A DNA stretch of 64,000 nt from Dichetophora obliterata (GCA_963920525.1 OY986437.1:93334213-93398212), one strand, 5' to 3'. Shown: positions 44,978-56,795, counted from the first letter of the stretch. Notes: generated from the sequence alone by a model not told the origin. Numbers and translations: made by a program.

Positions 44978-45640
44978 AAAACTAGTAAGGAATTTTTTTC
45001 GACTGGACCGAAGTTAAAATACCCCACAATACCGTATTTTAGCTTATTCGAAGTCTTGCATAATTTTTTTGACATAATTTTTAAAAGGCGTTTTTTTATC
45101 CAAATTTGTAACATTTGAATCTCAGAATCCTTTTTATTTATTTAAGCTTATGTGCGCAATGTCAAGTTTACTCATTAATTTTTTTTTTTTAAGCTATAAA
45201 GGTTTTACAATATGATGACGTCATTTTGTATTTGTGCAATTTAAATTTTTTTACCAATTTTCTAGCATCGAGTGCTAGGAAAGTCAAACTTATTTGCACA
45301 ATTTAAAGCCATTGTACTTTATTATTTGGAATTTAAGAAGATTTTACAGTTTTTATAAAGTCACTAGTCGTCTAAAAATTAGACGTGGTTTTCATCCGAT
45401 TTGGGTTATTTTCAAACTTGTTCGGTATTAAAATAATATAAAGCTTATTTATTGAATTTAGTTACTACAGCTTTAAAATTACGGCTGTTATCGATAAAAT
45501 TACGATATGGCTAAATCGATTCTTGATGCTGATCAAGAATATATATGCTTTTCTATACCAGCCACGCCTCTTTATTGGAGTGATAAAGTTACTATACCCT
45601 TTACGCATTTTTATATGCGTGGGGGTACAAAAACTATGAC
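44978..45640 (+). repeat. Interspersed repeat with hairpin end, copy 1
   Basis: It starts AACTAGTAAGGAATTTTTTT with CGACTGGACCGAAGTTAAAA and ends in a hairpin, TACCCTTTACGCAT/ATGCGTGGGGGTA (45594-45631). The segments ACGTGGTTTTCATCCGATTT and AATTACGGCTGTTATCG recur in copy 2 (50899-51562). GATGCTGATCAAGAATATAT (45528) recurs at 48861. The middle is diverged. Family unknown. Confidence 0.65.
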
Positions 45641-46060
45641 CGAAATCAAGGAAAGGCATGATGAGTATTAAGAGGACTCTGCACCATCAGCTTTAAGGGG
45701 ATGGTACTGTTTTAAGGTACACACAGTACACACCTGAATTTTGAAAAAATCAAATTTTTTTTATGATTGATTTTTGTTCAAAAGACCTCAAGAATCTATT
45801 TTTAATGATATAAAATTAGAAATTAATTTCTATGTTAAATGGCGAAGGCAGAGCGTCAAGGCCGTTTAATCGGTGTTCAAGACTTTAAAGCGCTTTTTCT
45901 AGAAATCACATTTTTTGAGTTGGCGGGCATGATAAAAAAGCTACTACACTGGTCGTTCTGAAATTTTAATTTGTTCTTTTTTTTTTTAAATTGAACCAAC
46001 GCTCAGGGGATGCTCCTATGAATGTGTAAGCATTGTGTGGATTCGGAAGATTGGTGATAG
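45641..46060. other. No gene recognised; LINE 3' end may start here
   Basis: 45641-45960 shows nothing I can support. 45965-46060 could be the 3' UTR of the minus-strand LINE that begins at 46061. Confidence 0.35.
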
Positions 46061-47160
46061 TTAGTTGGAGGGTGGATAGATGGAGTAGTGTCGGTGAAGA
46101 CTTGTTTTGAATTTGCACAGCACAAAACTGCCGGGAAACACGCTCGCAGGGAGAGTATTCCACAACTTAACCACGCGACTAAAGAACGAATTATCGCGGT
46201 AATGCGAGGTTCTATTGGGCATCGATGCAATGGTAAAGGGGTGGGCTTGGACAGCTGCCCGAGTGGACCTGGGAAAAACACGAGCTGGTGGCGTCAGGCC
46301 ATGTATCTCTCTTGAACACTTCCCATGGTAATACCTATACAGAAGGCTTAGGCAACCAACATTACGTCGATGCCCAAGAGAGTTGAGAGATGAAATACTT
46401 TCATCCCCTATCAAATATATCGCACGACGTTGAATTCGATCCAGAAGCTCCAAATAAGATTTTGAAGCCCCTGCCCAAATGTGCGAATTGTACCCCATTT
46501 TCGGCCTAATATATGAGGTGTAAATCATGTGAAGATCAGCTGAAGTGAAATATTTTTTGCACCGTTTTAAAAAACCTAGGCACTTGCCCGCTTCTTTCGA
46601 CACATCGAAAATATGATTTCCAACGAAGATCAGATTGGATCGATATTCCCAGAACGTCAAGAGCGGCTGATTCCACAAGATCTACACCACTCATATTGAG
46701 GTATGAAGGTACACCACTTGATCTAAGGGGCAATCCACCCGCTTGTGGCTTAACAGACAGCACAGGGTCTTACTTGCATTGAACTCTACTCTATTAGCAA
46801 GACCCCACTCGGAGATTTTTTGTAGATCATTAAGGAGTGTGTCATTCATATTTTGCCTTTTTCTCTCAATCTCCATATAGCTTGGCCGTTTTTTGAATGA
46901 ATTTGAATGACAAATGCTGCTGTCGTCCGCAAACGACTGTATTGAGACAGAAGGTCGTTGATAAAAACCAGGAACAAGGTTGGCGATAGAACTGAACCCT
47001 GCGGTACTCCTGCGTTGATGGCATGCTCCTTGGACGAAATACCGTCAACTACGATACGAATCGATCTGTCCTTGAGGAAACACGTGATCCATCGAGCAAA
47101 GCTCCCACCAAAACCATATGCAACTAGCTTCGAATTGTACACATATAAGTCTATAGATTG
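46061..47160 (-). pseudogene. CR1-like LINE RT, several frameshifts
   Basis: The minus strand reads in order: GFGGSFARWITCFLKDRSIRI, INAGVPQGSVLSPTLFLVFINDL, FADDSSICHSNS (in a shifted frame near 46905-46930), NDLQKISEWGLANRVEFNASKT, LGISIQSDLRW, LGFLKRCKKYFTSADLHMIYTSYIRPKMGY and LLDRIQRRAIYLIG, ending at 46061 with the usual RVVKLWNTLP tail. At least three frame changes are needed to read it. The catalytic Asp pair is still there. The copy is 5'-truncated near 47160. It belongs to the CR1/jockey group but not to the family of the 5.2-kb element. Confidence 0.85.
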
Positions 47161-47539
47161 AACTACGGATAGAAAGATCGGTAGAAAGAAAGGTATTTTT
47201 GGTTTTCAGGGGATTTTTTGGTCCAAAAAATCAGCTAATTTCGAAGAAATGATACTATTTTGTCAATTTTTGCAAAAAAATTCTTTTAGTTCAATCTATA
47301 GCGGCTTTGATGCTGATTAAAACCCCGTTTTCATTTTTTTCGCCGTGATTTTTTTATGTTATTTTCAAAAACCTTTAGCAGCCAAAAAACACGCTGAAAA
47401 ATCAAAAGAATTTTTTTTTTGTATACTACTTTTACTTAAAAATAAATATGCAAAGTTTCAATAAGGTATCTTGTTCCTTTCTTAAAAAAATTTGCATTTT
47501 AAAAATTTCATTTTTGAAAAATCCAGGTGTGTAAAAATT
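47161..47539. other. No recognisable feature
   Basis: AT-rich DNA with runs of A and T. Nothing supported. Confidence 0.4.
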
Positions 47540-47775
47540 TAGTAGTAATGCAAATTGTTTGCATTAACATTAAAATTTCCATTACCATTAAAAATTTAGT
47601 GGTCATGCAAATTTTTTTTCAATTACCATTACATACTAATGGTAATGCAATGCACTAGATGGTAGTGGTAATGGAAAATTGTTTTGCATTACCACTAGGT
47701 GGTTAGTGGTAATGGAAATTCGATTTGCATTACCACTAAGGGCATAGTGCTAATGATATTTTTTAATGCACTAAA
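47540..47775 (+). repeat. Palindromic TGGTAATGCAAA repeat, copy 1
   Basis: The block is built from alternating TTTGCATTACCA and TGGTAATGCAAA (or TGGTAATGGAAA) words about every 35-50 bases, ending TTTTTAATGCACTAAAA. The reverse complement of 62302-62570 follows the same order of words including the final TTAATGCACTAATA. Each word can pair with its neighbour. No coding capacity. Confidence 0.75.
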
Positions 47776-47789
47776 AATTCAATGCTTCT

Positions 47790-48080
47790 ATGGTTTTGAA
47801 GCATAAACGATCGCATTTGGCGCAGAAAAAGTTCTCTTCCGTCATGACAACGCACCGGCGCAAACGTCAAGCCATCGCAAAAATCTATGAATTGGGCTAT
47901 AAACTGCTATCCCAGCCAGCATGTTCTCCAAATTTAGCCCCCTGTGACTTTTTTCCACTTCCAAGCCTGGAAAATGCCTCGGCGGTAAGAAATTTGGGTC
48001 GAATGAAGAGGTCGTCATTGAAACAAAAGCCTTTTGTGAGGACCTTGATAAAATCTATTATTTGGAAAGAATAAAATAAA
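47790..48080 (+). pseudogene. Irritans-type mariner transposase, C-terminal piece
   Basis: KKVLFRHDNAPAQ (shifted frame, second catalytic Asp), then IYELGYKLLSQPACSPNLAPCDFF (third Asp), then KKFGSNEEVVIETKAFCEDLDKIYY follow the C-terminal third of an irritans-type mariner. Frameshifts lie after the second Asp and after CDFF. No terminal repeats preserved. Confidence 0.75.
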
Positions 48081-48884
48081 TGAAAACTCAGCCCACCATA
48101 CAAAGTGTAAAAAGTAATAAAAAAGCAAGAGAAAAAACCCGTCTCTTTTGATTCTTTTTATATAAAGTAGCCTTAGACATTAAAAAGTTTCTCGTCGGCA
48201 TGGCATCTGCTACTGATTTGAATTCGCTGTAGTAAGAAAGCAATATCGGGCGTGGCGAAGTTGTCTTTGAAATATTTATCTTATTTTTCAAATGAAAATT
48301 CTTTTATTTATAAATTCCAAAAAAATAATGTTTAAACTTGATATTATGCACATGAGTTTAACTCAATACAGAGGATTTGAATTTCAAATGTTAAATATAT
48401 GGATAAGCCCACGCTTTTATAAAAGTGACATTATCAATATAATGCAATATTAATGAATTAATTTAATTTTTCTGGATTTTAAAGATATTGATTTTTTTTG
48501 TTTTTTGAAAATTTACCGCAATTCTAGTTTTTATTCTTTTCCAAAAATTCTAAAAAGAAAAAATGAAACAAAGTTTTTTCTCTTATAACTATTTTTTATT
48601 TTTCTTTTCGATTAAAAATGTATTTTAAGCAGAATTTTTAGTGTGAGCATCAAGAACACATCGAACACTACCTTGCAAATTACTAAAAAATCTTACAAGT
48701 CTTACATGATGCCGTGCCTCTATTTCTAATTTTTGAGCCAAACTATTTTAGACTTACCTTAATGGGAGCATTATCTTTGAAATGATACAAAATTTGTACA
48801 ATTCCGAGACCAACATTTTTTTATATTTAATTCGATTGCGAAAAGCACTGTGTGGTGTGATGCTGATCAAGAATATATGTAATA
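48081..48884. other. No gene; tail of an interspersed repeat at 48861
   Basis: AT-rich DNA. TGATGCTGATCAAGAATATA at 48860-48879 matches the repeat at 45528, and the mariner below is inserted directly after it. Confidence 0.4.
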
Positions 48885-48886
48885 TA

Positions 48887-50179
48887 TTCGGTTGGAATTA
48901 ATTTTAAAGGTTTTTTCAGTTTTTGAGCATTTATTTAGAAACAACGGTATAATGTATATTATTCAAAGTATTGTCCATCGTTAGCTACAACATTTCCCCA
49001 TCTTTCTGGCAGCATATGGATTCCGCGCCGGAAGAACGATTCGTCTTTTGAGGCAATCCACGAATCGACCCATTTTTTTGTATCCTCGTAAGAAGTGAAG
49101 CGCTGCTCAGCCAAGCCATGCGTCATCGATCTGAATAGGTGGTAGTCGGAAGTAGTCGGAAGGGGCTATGTCTGAGCTATAAGGCGGGTGGGGTAGCACA
49201 TCCCAATTCAGCGCCTCCAACGTTTCCTTGACGGTTTTTGCAACATGTGGCCGTGCGTTGTCATGTTGAAAAACCACTTTGTCGTGTCTTTTGGCATATT
49301 CCGGCCGTTTAACCTTTAATGCTCGGCTCAATTGCATCAATTGTTGTTGGTAGCGTTCCCCAGTGATGGTTTCGTTAGGTTTTAGCAGCTCATAGTACAC
49401 GACACCCTTCTGATCCCACCAAATACACAGCATAAGCTTGGCGCCATGAATATTCGGCTTGGGCCTCGATGTTGATGCATGGCCGGGTGGTCCCCACGAT
49501 TTTTTTCGCTTAGGATTATCGTAATGGATCCACTTTTCATCGCCAGTGACAATACGATGCAAAAAAATCTTCCTTTTATGCCGTTGAAGCAGTTGTTCGC
49601 ACATGCAAAATCGCCGTTCAACGTCTCTCGGCTTCAACTGGTACGGCACCCAATTTCCTTGCTTTTGAATCATTCCCATGGCCTTCAAGCGTTTGCCGAC
49701 CGTTGATAAGTCGACTCCCAATGATTCTGACAATTCTTGAAGGTTTTGACACGGGTCTTCATCGAGCAAAGCCTCCAATTCCTCATCTTCAAACTTTTTC
49801 GGCTGGCCCGGACGCTCTTTGTCTTCCGTATCAAAATCACCACTTTTAAACCGACGGAACCAGTACTCACAAGTAGAAATCGATGGAGCATAGTCCCCGT
49901 AAGCCTCAGTAAGCGTGCGTTGTGCTTCAACCGCTTTTTTCTTCAAATGGAAGCACAAAAGTAAACCTTCCCGCAAATTGCGTTTTGTTGGAACGAAAGT
50001 CGACATGTTCACAGAGAAAAAAATATATGTTGTTTACACTTCAGTGGAATGACACATACTGAAAAATGAAGCTTAGACAATGTGCTTTGAAATGAATATA
50101 GTCACTGGTGTGCCCGATGCGATCTATTGATAGTTACGCCATCTCTTAGAAAACCTTTAAAACTAATTCCAACCCCCAA
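48887..50179 (-). mobile_element. Mellifera-type mariner, copy 2, full length
   Basis: 1,293 bp in inverted orientation relative to copy 1 (20836-22120), nearly identical throughout. Ends TTCGGTTGGAATTAAT (left) and TTGGGGGTTGGAATTAG (right, inverted), with TA on both sides (48885-48886 and 50180-50181). Confidence 0.95.
48959..50006 (-). pseudogene. Mariner transposase with a 10-bp duplication frameshift
   Basis: ATG at 50006 and the expected TAA at 48959-48961. The span is 1,048 bases, exactly 10 more than copy 1, matching a tandem 10-base duplication (GTAGTCGGAA twice at 49143-49162). It shifts the frame inside the third-Asp motif, after APSDY, and replaces the last ~50 residues. The amber codon of copy 1 is a Leu codon here, and PYSSD replaces PYSPD. 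The first two catalytic Asp are intact. Confidence 0.95.
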
Positions 50180-50181
50180 TA

Positions 50182-50898
50182 TTTAAAGCAATATGATTAA
50201 AGAAATTGGAAAAAAGATATGCAATTAATTCGGAACCATCCGAAGGACATATCTTACTTATTAAGAATGGGTGGAGAATTGTCTAATTTCGTCTTCATAT
50301 TAATGAGCTTGTGATCTTTTTTAGATCAGTGACAAGATTTGTTTGAATATGGAGTACGTTTGATTTATAAAGATGTTCACAAAGATCAGACAAAAGGATA
50401 TTGGCATGAAGTTATATCGTAAGGTCAGTAGAAGTAAAATATGCACGACAGAACCTATTTATTTTTTCCGAAATAAACGTACGTATAGCTCTCTATTACG
50501 CCAGGGCGGCGAAGGCGAAATGTTCTTCTGAATTGTAACAGAAATGACGACGGCATTTTATATCTCTTTACTCGCATTTTTCATTTCAAAACAAAAATGA
50601 TGATGAAATTGCAATAAAAAAGAAGAAACTCGTATGTGAAAAATTATAGAATTAGGATGAGACCCAAAAACTTTATTAAGAGCAGCATTATTTGTTGAGT
50701 GTAACACTATTTGGCAAAAGATCCGAACGACTCTATACAGAGCTGTTGTTGTTGTTGTTGCCTTATTAAAAACTTACATGATCTAAACCTCGCAATTTAA
50801 TTCATGTAGATCCGAAAATATTTATCATTAAATAGATGTCAAAATTATATGTGCTTTCAAAAGTGAGAACTCCATACTTTTAAATAATAAAAAAAAAA
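50182..50898. other. No gene; short GTT repeat
   Basis: A (GTT)n run of about five units lies at 50743-50760. The rest is anonymous AT-rich DNA. Confidence 0.45.
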
Positions 50899-51562
50899 CT
50901 AGTAAGGAATTATCTTCGACTGGGCCGATGTTAAAATACCCCCACGGAAGACAATTTTTCCAAATTTCATACCTAAAGTTTATATTATTTGTTAAAGGTT
51001 TTGTGCAAAATTTGAAGTTATTAGATTAATTTTTGTGGAATTGAAAGAGATTTTACCATTTTGGTGAACTAGCTTTGTATGGGAGTAGACGTGATTTTTA
51101 TTCGACTTTTACAAATTTTATACTAAAAATGCATATTAAAGGTTAAGACTTATGTGCAAACTTATGTGCAAAATTAGATTAGTTTTTGTGGAATTGAAAA
51201 AGATTTTAGCGTTTTAGGTAAGTCACTTTGTAAGGGAGGTAGGTGTGGTTCTCATCCCATTTTTACAAATTTCATACTCAAAGTTTATAATAAATATTAG
51301 AGACGCTGTGCAAAATTTGAAGTCATTATGTTAAGTTTTGTGGATCTTAAAGAGATTTTAACGTTTTGGTAAAATCACTTTGTATGGAAAGTTGGCGTGG
51401 TTTTCATCCGATTTGGCTCATTTTTGAACTTGACATCCATTTTTTAATAAAAAGCCTAAATATTGAATTTCGTTTCGATAGCTAAAAAATTACGGCTGTT
51501 ATCGTGACCACAGACGGACGTGACCTATTACGTTTTTCAACGTGGGGGTGTAAACGTGTGGG
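50899..51562 (+). repeat. Interspersed repeat with internal units, copy 2
   Basis: It starts ACTAGTAAGGAATTATCTTC with GACTGGGCCGATG and contains three diverged units of about 150-170 bp, each with ACAAATTTCATACTCAAAG-, GTGCAAAATTTGAAG-, TTGTGGAATTGAAAGAG- and TTTGTATGG-type words. It ends with AATTACGGCTGTTATCGTGA and CGTTTTTCAACGTGGGGGTG. Related to 44978-45640. Not classified. Confidence 0.65.
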
Positions 51563-52039
51563 CACGGAATTCTTTTTTCGGCTTCCATTTTTTTAAACGG
51601 TACGCTATAGATCAGCGATGCCTATGAAAATTATTTGAAGAGTGCAAAAACAACAATGGAGAGGAATTACTAATAACACGAGTGCTGGCAAAATCCACTT
51701 CAGCGAACTTACATTTATAATGAAAAAATAATGAATCAAGTAATTCCAAACGATTCGTTTTTTTGCTAGTCAGAATACATTCTGATTTACAAAGATTTAA
51801 CCGCGTGGAGGTTTTCAGATATCCTTTCTTTATTTTTTGTTTTATAGTTTTAATTTTTTTGTTTTTTTTTTACTTTCTAATTTGTTTTTTTTTGTGAATT
51901 ATTTATTATACATTTTTTAATTTTTTTTATTTTATAACAATTTTTAATTGCTTTAGCCTTAATTTTTATATTTATTTTTATCTTACTGTTTTATTATTAA
52001 CTAAACTGTTATATAATTAAGATTAAAATCTTTTTAATA
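51563..52039. other. No recognisable feature
   Basis: AT-rich DNA with long T runs from 51830 to 51990. Nothing supported. Confidence 0.4.
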
Positions 52040-52290
52040 TGCCAAAGAACCGCCCGGGTTCAGTCCCCAGCTCAGACAAAATATTTTTTCAATTACATTA
52101 ATATTTCTCTGCCTATCAGAGTAAAGCAAAAAAAAATTACTTGTAAAGATTTAAAAACCTGATCCGTTCGAAGTCGGCATAAAATACGTAGGTATTTTCG
52201 ATCATTTGAATTCAAACGTTTATTAAAATGCACAGTGGATCAATAAAAACTCGCTCAATGTCCGTTTACAGTTGTAAGTGGCCAACTAGT
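52040..52290 (+). repeat. tRNA-derived SINE, copy 4, head truncated
   Basis: It begins inside the tRNA-like head (AAAGAACCGCCCGGGTTCAG, B box retained) and continues through CCAGCTCAGACA, GAAGTCGGCATAAAATACGT and GATCATTTGAATTCAAACGT, to GGATCAATAAAAACTCGCTC. The order matches the copy at 39690-40012. Confidence 0.75.
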
Positions 52291-52440
52291 TTTTTTTTTT
52301 ATGGAAAAGATTTGCAAAAAAATGTGTGACTTCTAGAGCACACAAAGCAATTTTGAATGCATTTATATATAGTTAGAAAAATTTGCTACATTTGTTATAA
52401 GTACACATAGAAAACTTTTAATAGAGATTAGAGATTTACA

Positions 52441-52715
52441 ACCCTATTCTGGCAAAGTATCAATTGTTACCCAGTATTTTCAATATTTCTATGTGTTTGT
52501 TGTAATTTTTTGATTTCAAAACAAAATTTGAAGCTCAAAAATAATGAATTTTGAAAAAAATTGTCACCTGCTTTTCATATAGTCACAATTTCATTAAAAA
52601 TTTTGTTTTTTGAGGTTAAAATTTTGATTGAAAATCTAAAAATTATAACAAACACATTATAAATATTAAAAATACTGGGTAACAATTGATACTTTGCCAG
52701 AATATGGCTGTTAAA
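52441..52715. mobile_element. Foldback MITE, about 100-bp arms
   Basis: The left arm CCTATTCTGGCAAAGTATCA (52444) and the inverted right arm CATATTCTGGCAAAGTATCA share the following ATTGTTACCCAGTATTTT-AATATTT and GTGTTTGTT-TAATTTTT-GATTT words for about 100 bases. The loop is about 70 bases. Target duplication not clear. Confidence 0.82.
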
Positions 52716-54569
52716 TCCATTTCGAGAACTTAATCGCATCTATATTGAATGTGTTCACTAAAGCAGACAAACAAACAGTTTTTCGAATGTTGATTTTTAC
52801 ACCCATATCAAGATATGCTACGCTATAAAATGACGCTCTTCTATGCCACATATTTAACAAACGTCACAACAACAAAAATGCAAATCATCCAAACAAAATA
52901 AAGGAGATGATAAGAAATAAAATTCATACAGCCCACGATAAGACTGTTTTTGTGATGATCTGTTGTATTTCATCGGAAGGCTACAAATAATTTTATACTA
53001 GGATTTAAAATTCTACCTACTAAGAATAGATTAGAACAAACCTAGATGATAAACAGTAGCAATAAAAATTTATAAAAGGAATATTAAAGAATATTTGACA
53101 CATAATTCCTTGTATGCTTTTCTTTTTAGATTAGATTTTTCAAGAAATCTTCAAATATTTATCTAGAATTTTCACAAATCATTCATATGTAATGAACAAC
53201 ATGAACTTTAATCCTACACTAATCGATTATTTGAATAAAGCTTTTAGTAAGTTTCTTTATAATTAAAAAAAGATCATAAGACTTATAAACGAAGAGAAAA
53301 ATATCAAACGTTATGCTTGAATTAGATCAAAATGCTTTTGGTTCTAACTTATGCTCAGAATTCTCATTTCAAGAAATTAAAAAAAAAAAAAATACAAGAA
53401 TTTTTTTCCTTTTCTCGTAGAGCGTCACATCGTTCACCATCACCGACCTTAAAAGATACCCTTGATTTATGTTTAGATTTTTTATTTGAATATAATTTCT
53501 CAACATTGTAAATAATTTTCTCATCAACTGGCGTCTCTCCACATGTTGTAGACATGCATATCTTGTATCTTTAAAGCGTTGATCGTAGCATCTTTTGCTT
53601 GGATCAGCGTGGCTTGGCGTCTAAATGAAATGGAAACTTGCCAAAGCCGTAACTTAATTCCCCTAAGTGGTTGGGGTTGATTGAATTTAAGTGTCTCTCT
53701 CGCAAATTCGGTCTACATTCTGCAGCTAGCTAGGCATGGGGTTGTTGTGATCATACAAACAAACATACATACATACATACATACATACATACATACATAC
53801 ATACATACATACATACATACATACATACAAACATATATGCAAAAAAGTTAAGCTTCACTCAGCTACTTAAGCTTGATATTAAGTCATATAAATAGATATA
53901 TTGATAAATAAAAAGATGCTATGTGCTCAATATAATTGTTGACTATACAAATATATACATATGTACCTAGTTATTGAAATGCGTACTTTTGCGGCTTTTG
54001 GCTCAGCATTTATACTTTAGACTAATTATAAGCTTGCATATTCAAGATACTTAAAACTTATAAAAAAATGTTGGGTTTTTAATATCTCGCCACATTGATT
54101 AATAAGTAATAAAAGCGATAATTTTTTTCAACACTCTATCACTAACCTTAGGGTGGAATTCACACAGTCACAGTTCCTATTCAAGATTTCTTATATTAGT
54201 TAATACGTATGTAGCGAACTAAAAGTCAAACACTTATCTATATTCAATATTTTTACTTCAATTATATTCAGTTTCTAGTGGTTTGCGAGATATAAGCGTG
54301 TCCGCGCGATTACAATACGAAGTGTTTGGGTTCTTTACCATAAACCAGCGATATTTTTTTTTTAATTTAATTTCATAAGGTTTGTGTAACTAGTAAAGTA
54401 TTGTGCGAGGTACTTACGAACGCTGTCGTATGCGTCACCCGACAAATAAACGTTTTTGCAACCCCCAATCGATTTGGCATGGAATGCCCCATATAGACTA
54501 GCAGGCCGCAGGCTTCCGCGGCTTCACAACGGACATTTTCTTTATCAATCTCCATAAGACAATTCATGT
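52716..54569. other. Anonymous DNA with an (ACAT)n microsatellite
   Basis: About 16 CATA/ACAT units lie at 53764-53828. The flanking 53540-53760 segment is less AT-rich and may be single-copy. No gene supported; the minus-strand frame 53555-53364 has no motif. Confidence 0.5.
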
Positions 54570-54624
54570 CAAATGAATTTATTTATTTATTTGATTGCTA
54601 AACCTTAAGAGGTTCTATAGCAAA

Positions 54625-56114
54625 CTAGCTGAAACCCGGCGCGTTGCTGCTACGCTCCCTTGCATGTGTAAATTGAGGTCGAATACTGAATTTCGATGCT
54701 GTGCGACCTATAAATCCAAAGCTGCTAGATATCCCAAATTTGGATTGTATGAGAGGTGCAACGCCCCCTTGACCAACGCCCATTATATGTGATCAATGAA
54801 ACTGAATGTGTAATTTAAGGTCGAATACGGAATTCCGACGCTGTGTGACCTATAACTCCAAATTAATTCGATATCGCAAATTTGGGTCAAATAAGCGGTC
54901 CCATAAAATTTCATCAATGAGTTCCGTCGCTGTGTGACAAATAACTCAGAAGCTATTCGATATCGCAAATTTGGGTTGTATGGGAGGTGTCACTCTCCCT
55001 TGTCCATTGCCCAAAATATGTTACCAATGAAAGTGCATGTGTATATTCGGATCGAATACTGAATTCCGACGCTGTGCGACCTATAATTCCAAAGCTATTC
55101 GATAGCACAAATCTGAGTTGCATGGGAGATGCCAGTCACCCTTTTCTTACGCCCATAAAATGTTTTTAATGCAACTGCATGAATTGAGGTCGGATACTGA
55201 ATTCTGACGCTGTGTTACCCATAACTTCAAAGCTATGGGTAAAGCTTTTAAGCTACCCATAACTTTTGCATGTTTGGGCTGTACTTTTTCAACGCCATAA
55301 AATGTTTTCAGTAAAACTGCATGTGTAAATTTAGGTCGATTACGGAATTTCGATGCTGTGCGACCTATAACTTCAAAGCTATTCGACAGCACAAATTTTG
55401 GTTGTATGGGGGGAGGTGAAACTCCACCGTTTTCAACGCCCATAAAATGTTATTAATGAAACTGCATGCATAAATTGATGTCGAATACTAAATTCCGATG
55501 CTGTGTGACCTGTAACTCCAAAACTATTCGATATCGCAAGTTTTGGTTGTATCGGAGACTCCACTCCCCATTGTTTAACTCCAATAAAATGTCTGCTGGG
55601 AACGATATGTGTAAATTGTGGTTGAATATCGAATTTCGAGGCTGTGCGAAACCATAACTCCAAAGCAATTTGATATCGCGAATTTTTTATATATTTGTGG
55701 GTGGTAAAAGGGGGTGTGGCAATTTTTTCTTAAACCATCTCGTACTCGAAGCACATCCACTGCCAAAATTTAAGCTCTATCGGACCAGTAATTTCGAAGT
55801 TTCTTTATCTTTTCTTAAAAGTAGGCGCAGCTATAGTGGTACCACACCCATTTTAAGTATACTTACCGATAGTTATCATACAAACTTAATTAACAAATTT
55901 TAGTTAAATACGACAAAAATTTTTTAAATATAGCATTTTTATTGATTTGTGGGCGGTAAAAGTGGGTGTGGCAAATTTTGAATATGTCTTTATTGTTCGC
56001 GTAAGTGCAAGCAATACATTGACAAAGTTTTATCGCAATCGGATGAACCGTCTTGCAGCGCATAGCGAACGAACAAACAAATAAACAAACAAACATTCAT
56101 TTTTATATATTAGA
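54625..56114 (-). mobile_element. Non-autonomous Helitron with a minisatellite core
   Basis: Read on the minus strand it starts TCTAATATATAAAAATGAAT and ends CTAG. Twelve bases before CTAG is a hairpin, GCGT-AGCAGCA-ACGC. It sits between A and T with no target duplication, and the LINE copy at 5226-7217 shows the empty site. These are the three Helitron hallmarks: 5' TC, 3' hairpin plus CTRR, and A-T insertion. No Rep/helicase is encoded in the 1,490 bp. The core is a tandem array. Confidence 0.93.
54660..55690 (-). repeat. Eight-unit array of about 140 bp inside the Helitron
   Basis: Units begin GGTCGAATACTGAATTCCGA, or variants, at about 54677, 54820, 54915 (shortened), 55050, 55187, 55334, 55478 and 55618. 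Each contains GCTGTGCGACCTATAACTCC, AAAGCTATTCGATATCGCAAA and TGGGAGGTG-CACTCCCTTG, then CGCCCATAAAATGTT. Open frames of 60-98 codons across the array recur because the sequence recurs; I see no conserved protein. Confidence 0.9.
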
Positions 56115-56795
56115 TTTAAAATTATAAAATATTTAAAATTATAAAATAAGATATTTAATACAATTCAAATCATGTATTATTAATTCTTCATTCATGAAAT
56201 CATGTATTATTAAAAAACTAAAAAGTTTTAATAAATCGCTTAAAATATATAATTTTATTAAAGTATAAAAATAAAAAAAAAATAAAAATCGATAATATCA
56301 GACAGCAGAGTTGCGTTTTCAAGACAAACAAGGTGAAGTTAGCAACAATTTTTGTATCCGGACATCGGCAGAGTCGTGTGACAAACAAGGTCTCATACCC
56401 AATAAAACACCACTTCAATAAGTTTATATATAATATGTATCGTTTTGTCTTCCTGAAGCCGGTGAGATCCTGGCTTGACAGGGTGGTTACTCGACAAACT
56501 AGGTCTTATGGGCCACTCATATTAATATATTACAAATCGATCTAACGTAGTGTTTCAAGAGGTAAAAAGACACCAAGGCACCACGGTACCGTCGTCAAAT
56601 GTAGTCACAATCATCATGAAGATATAGTAGGGCAATTCAAGATCCCAGATTTAGGTCCATTCAGATTATTTAGATGTTTATAAATCAAAATTTTCCATTT
56701 TACGCTTAGGTCTATTTATCCATTTAGATTGTTATATTAATGTGTTTACAAATCATCAGATGCATCATATATATGTTTTAAAGAACTTTACATAA

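Noticed and set aside
53764..53828. Regular CATA array as a possible CRISPR-like array
   Set aside because: It is a plain tetranucleotide microsatellite with no spacers, in a eukaryotic genome.
54660..55690. Repeated 60-98 codon frames as a multi-copy peptide gene family
   Set aside because: The frames recur because the DNA unit recurs. They appear on both strands, start at different places and are broken by indels that would not be tolerated in a gene.
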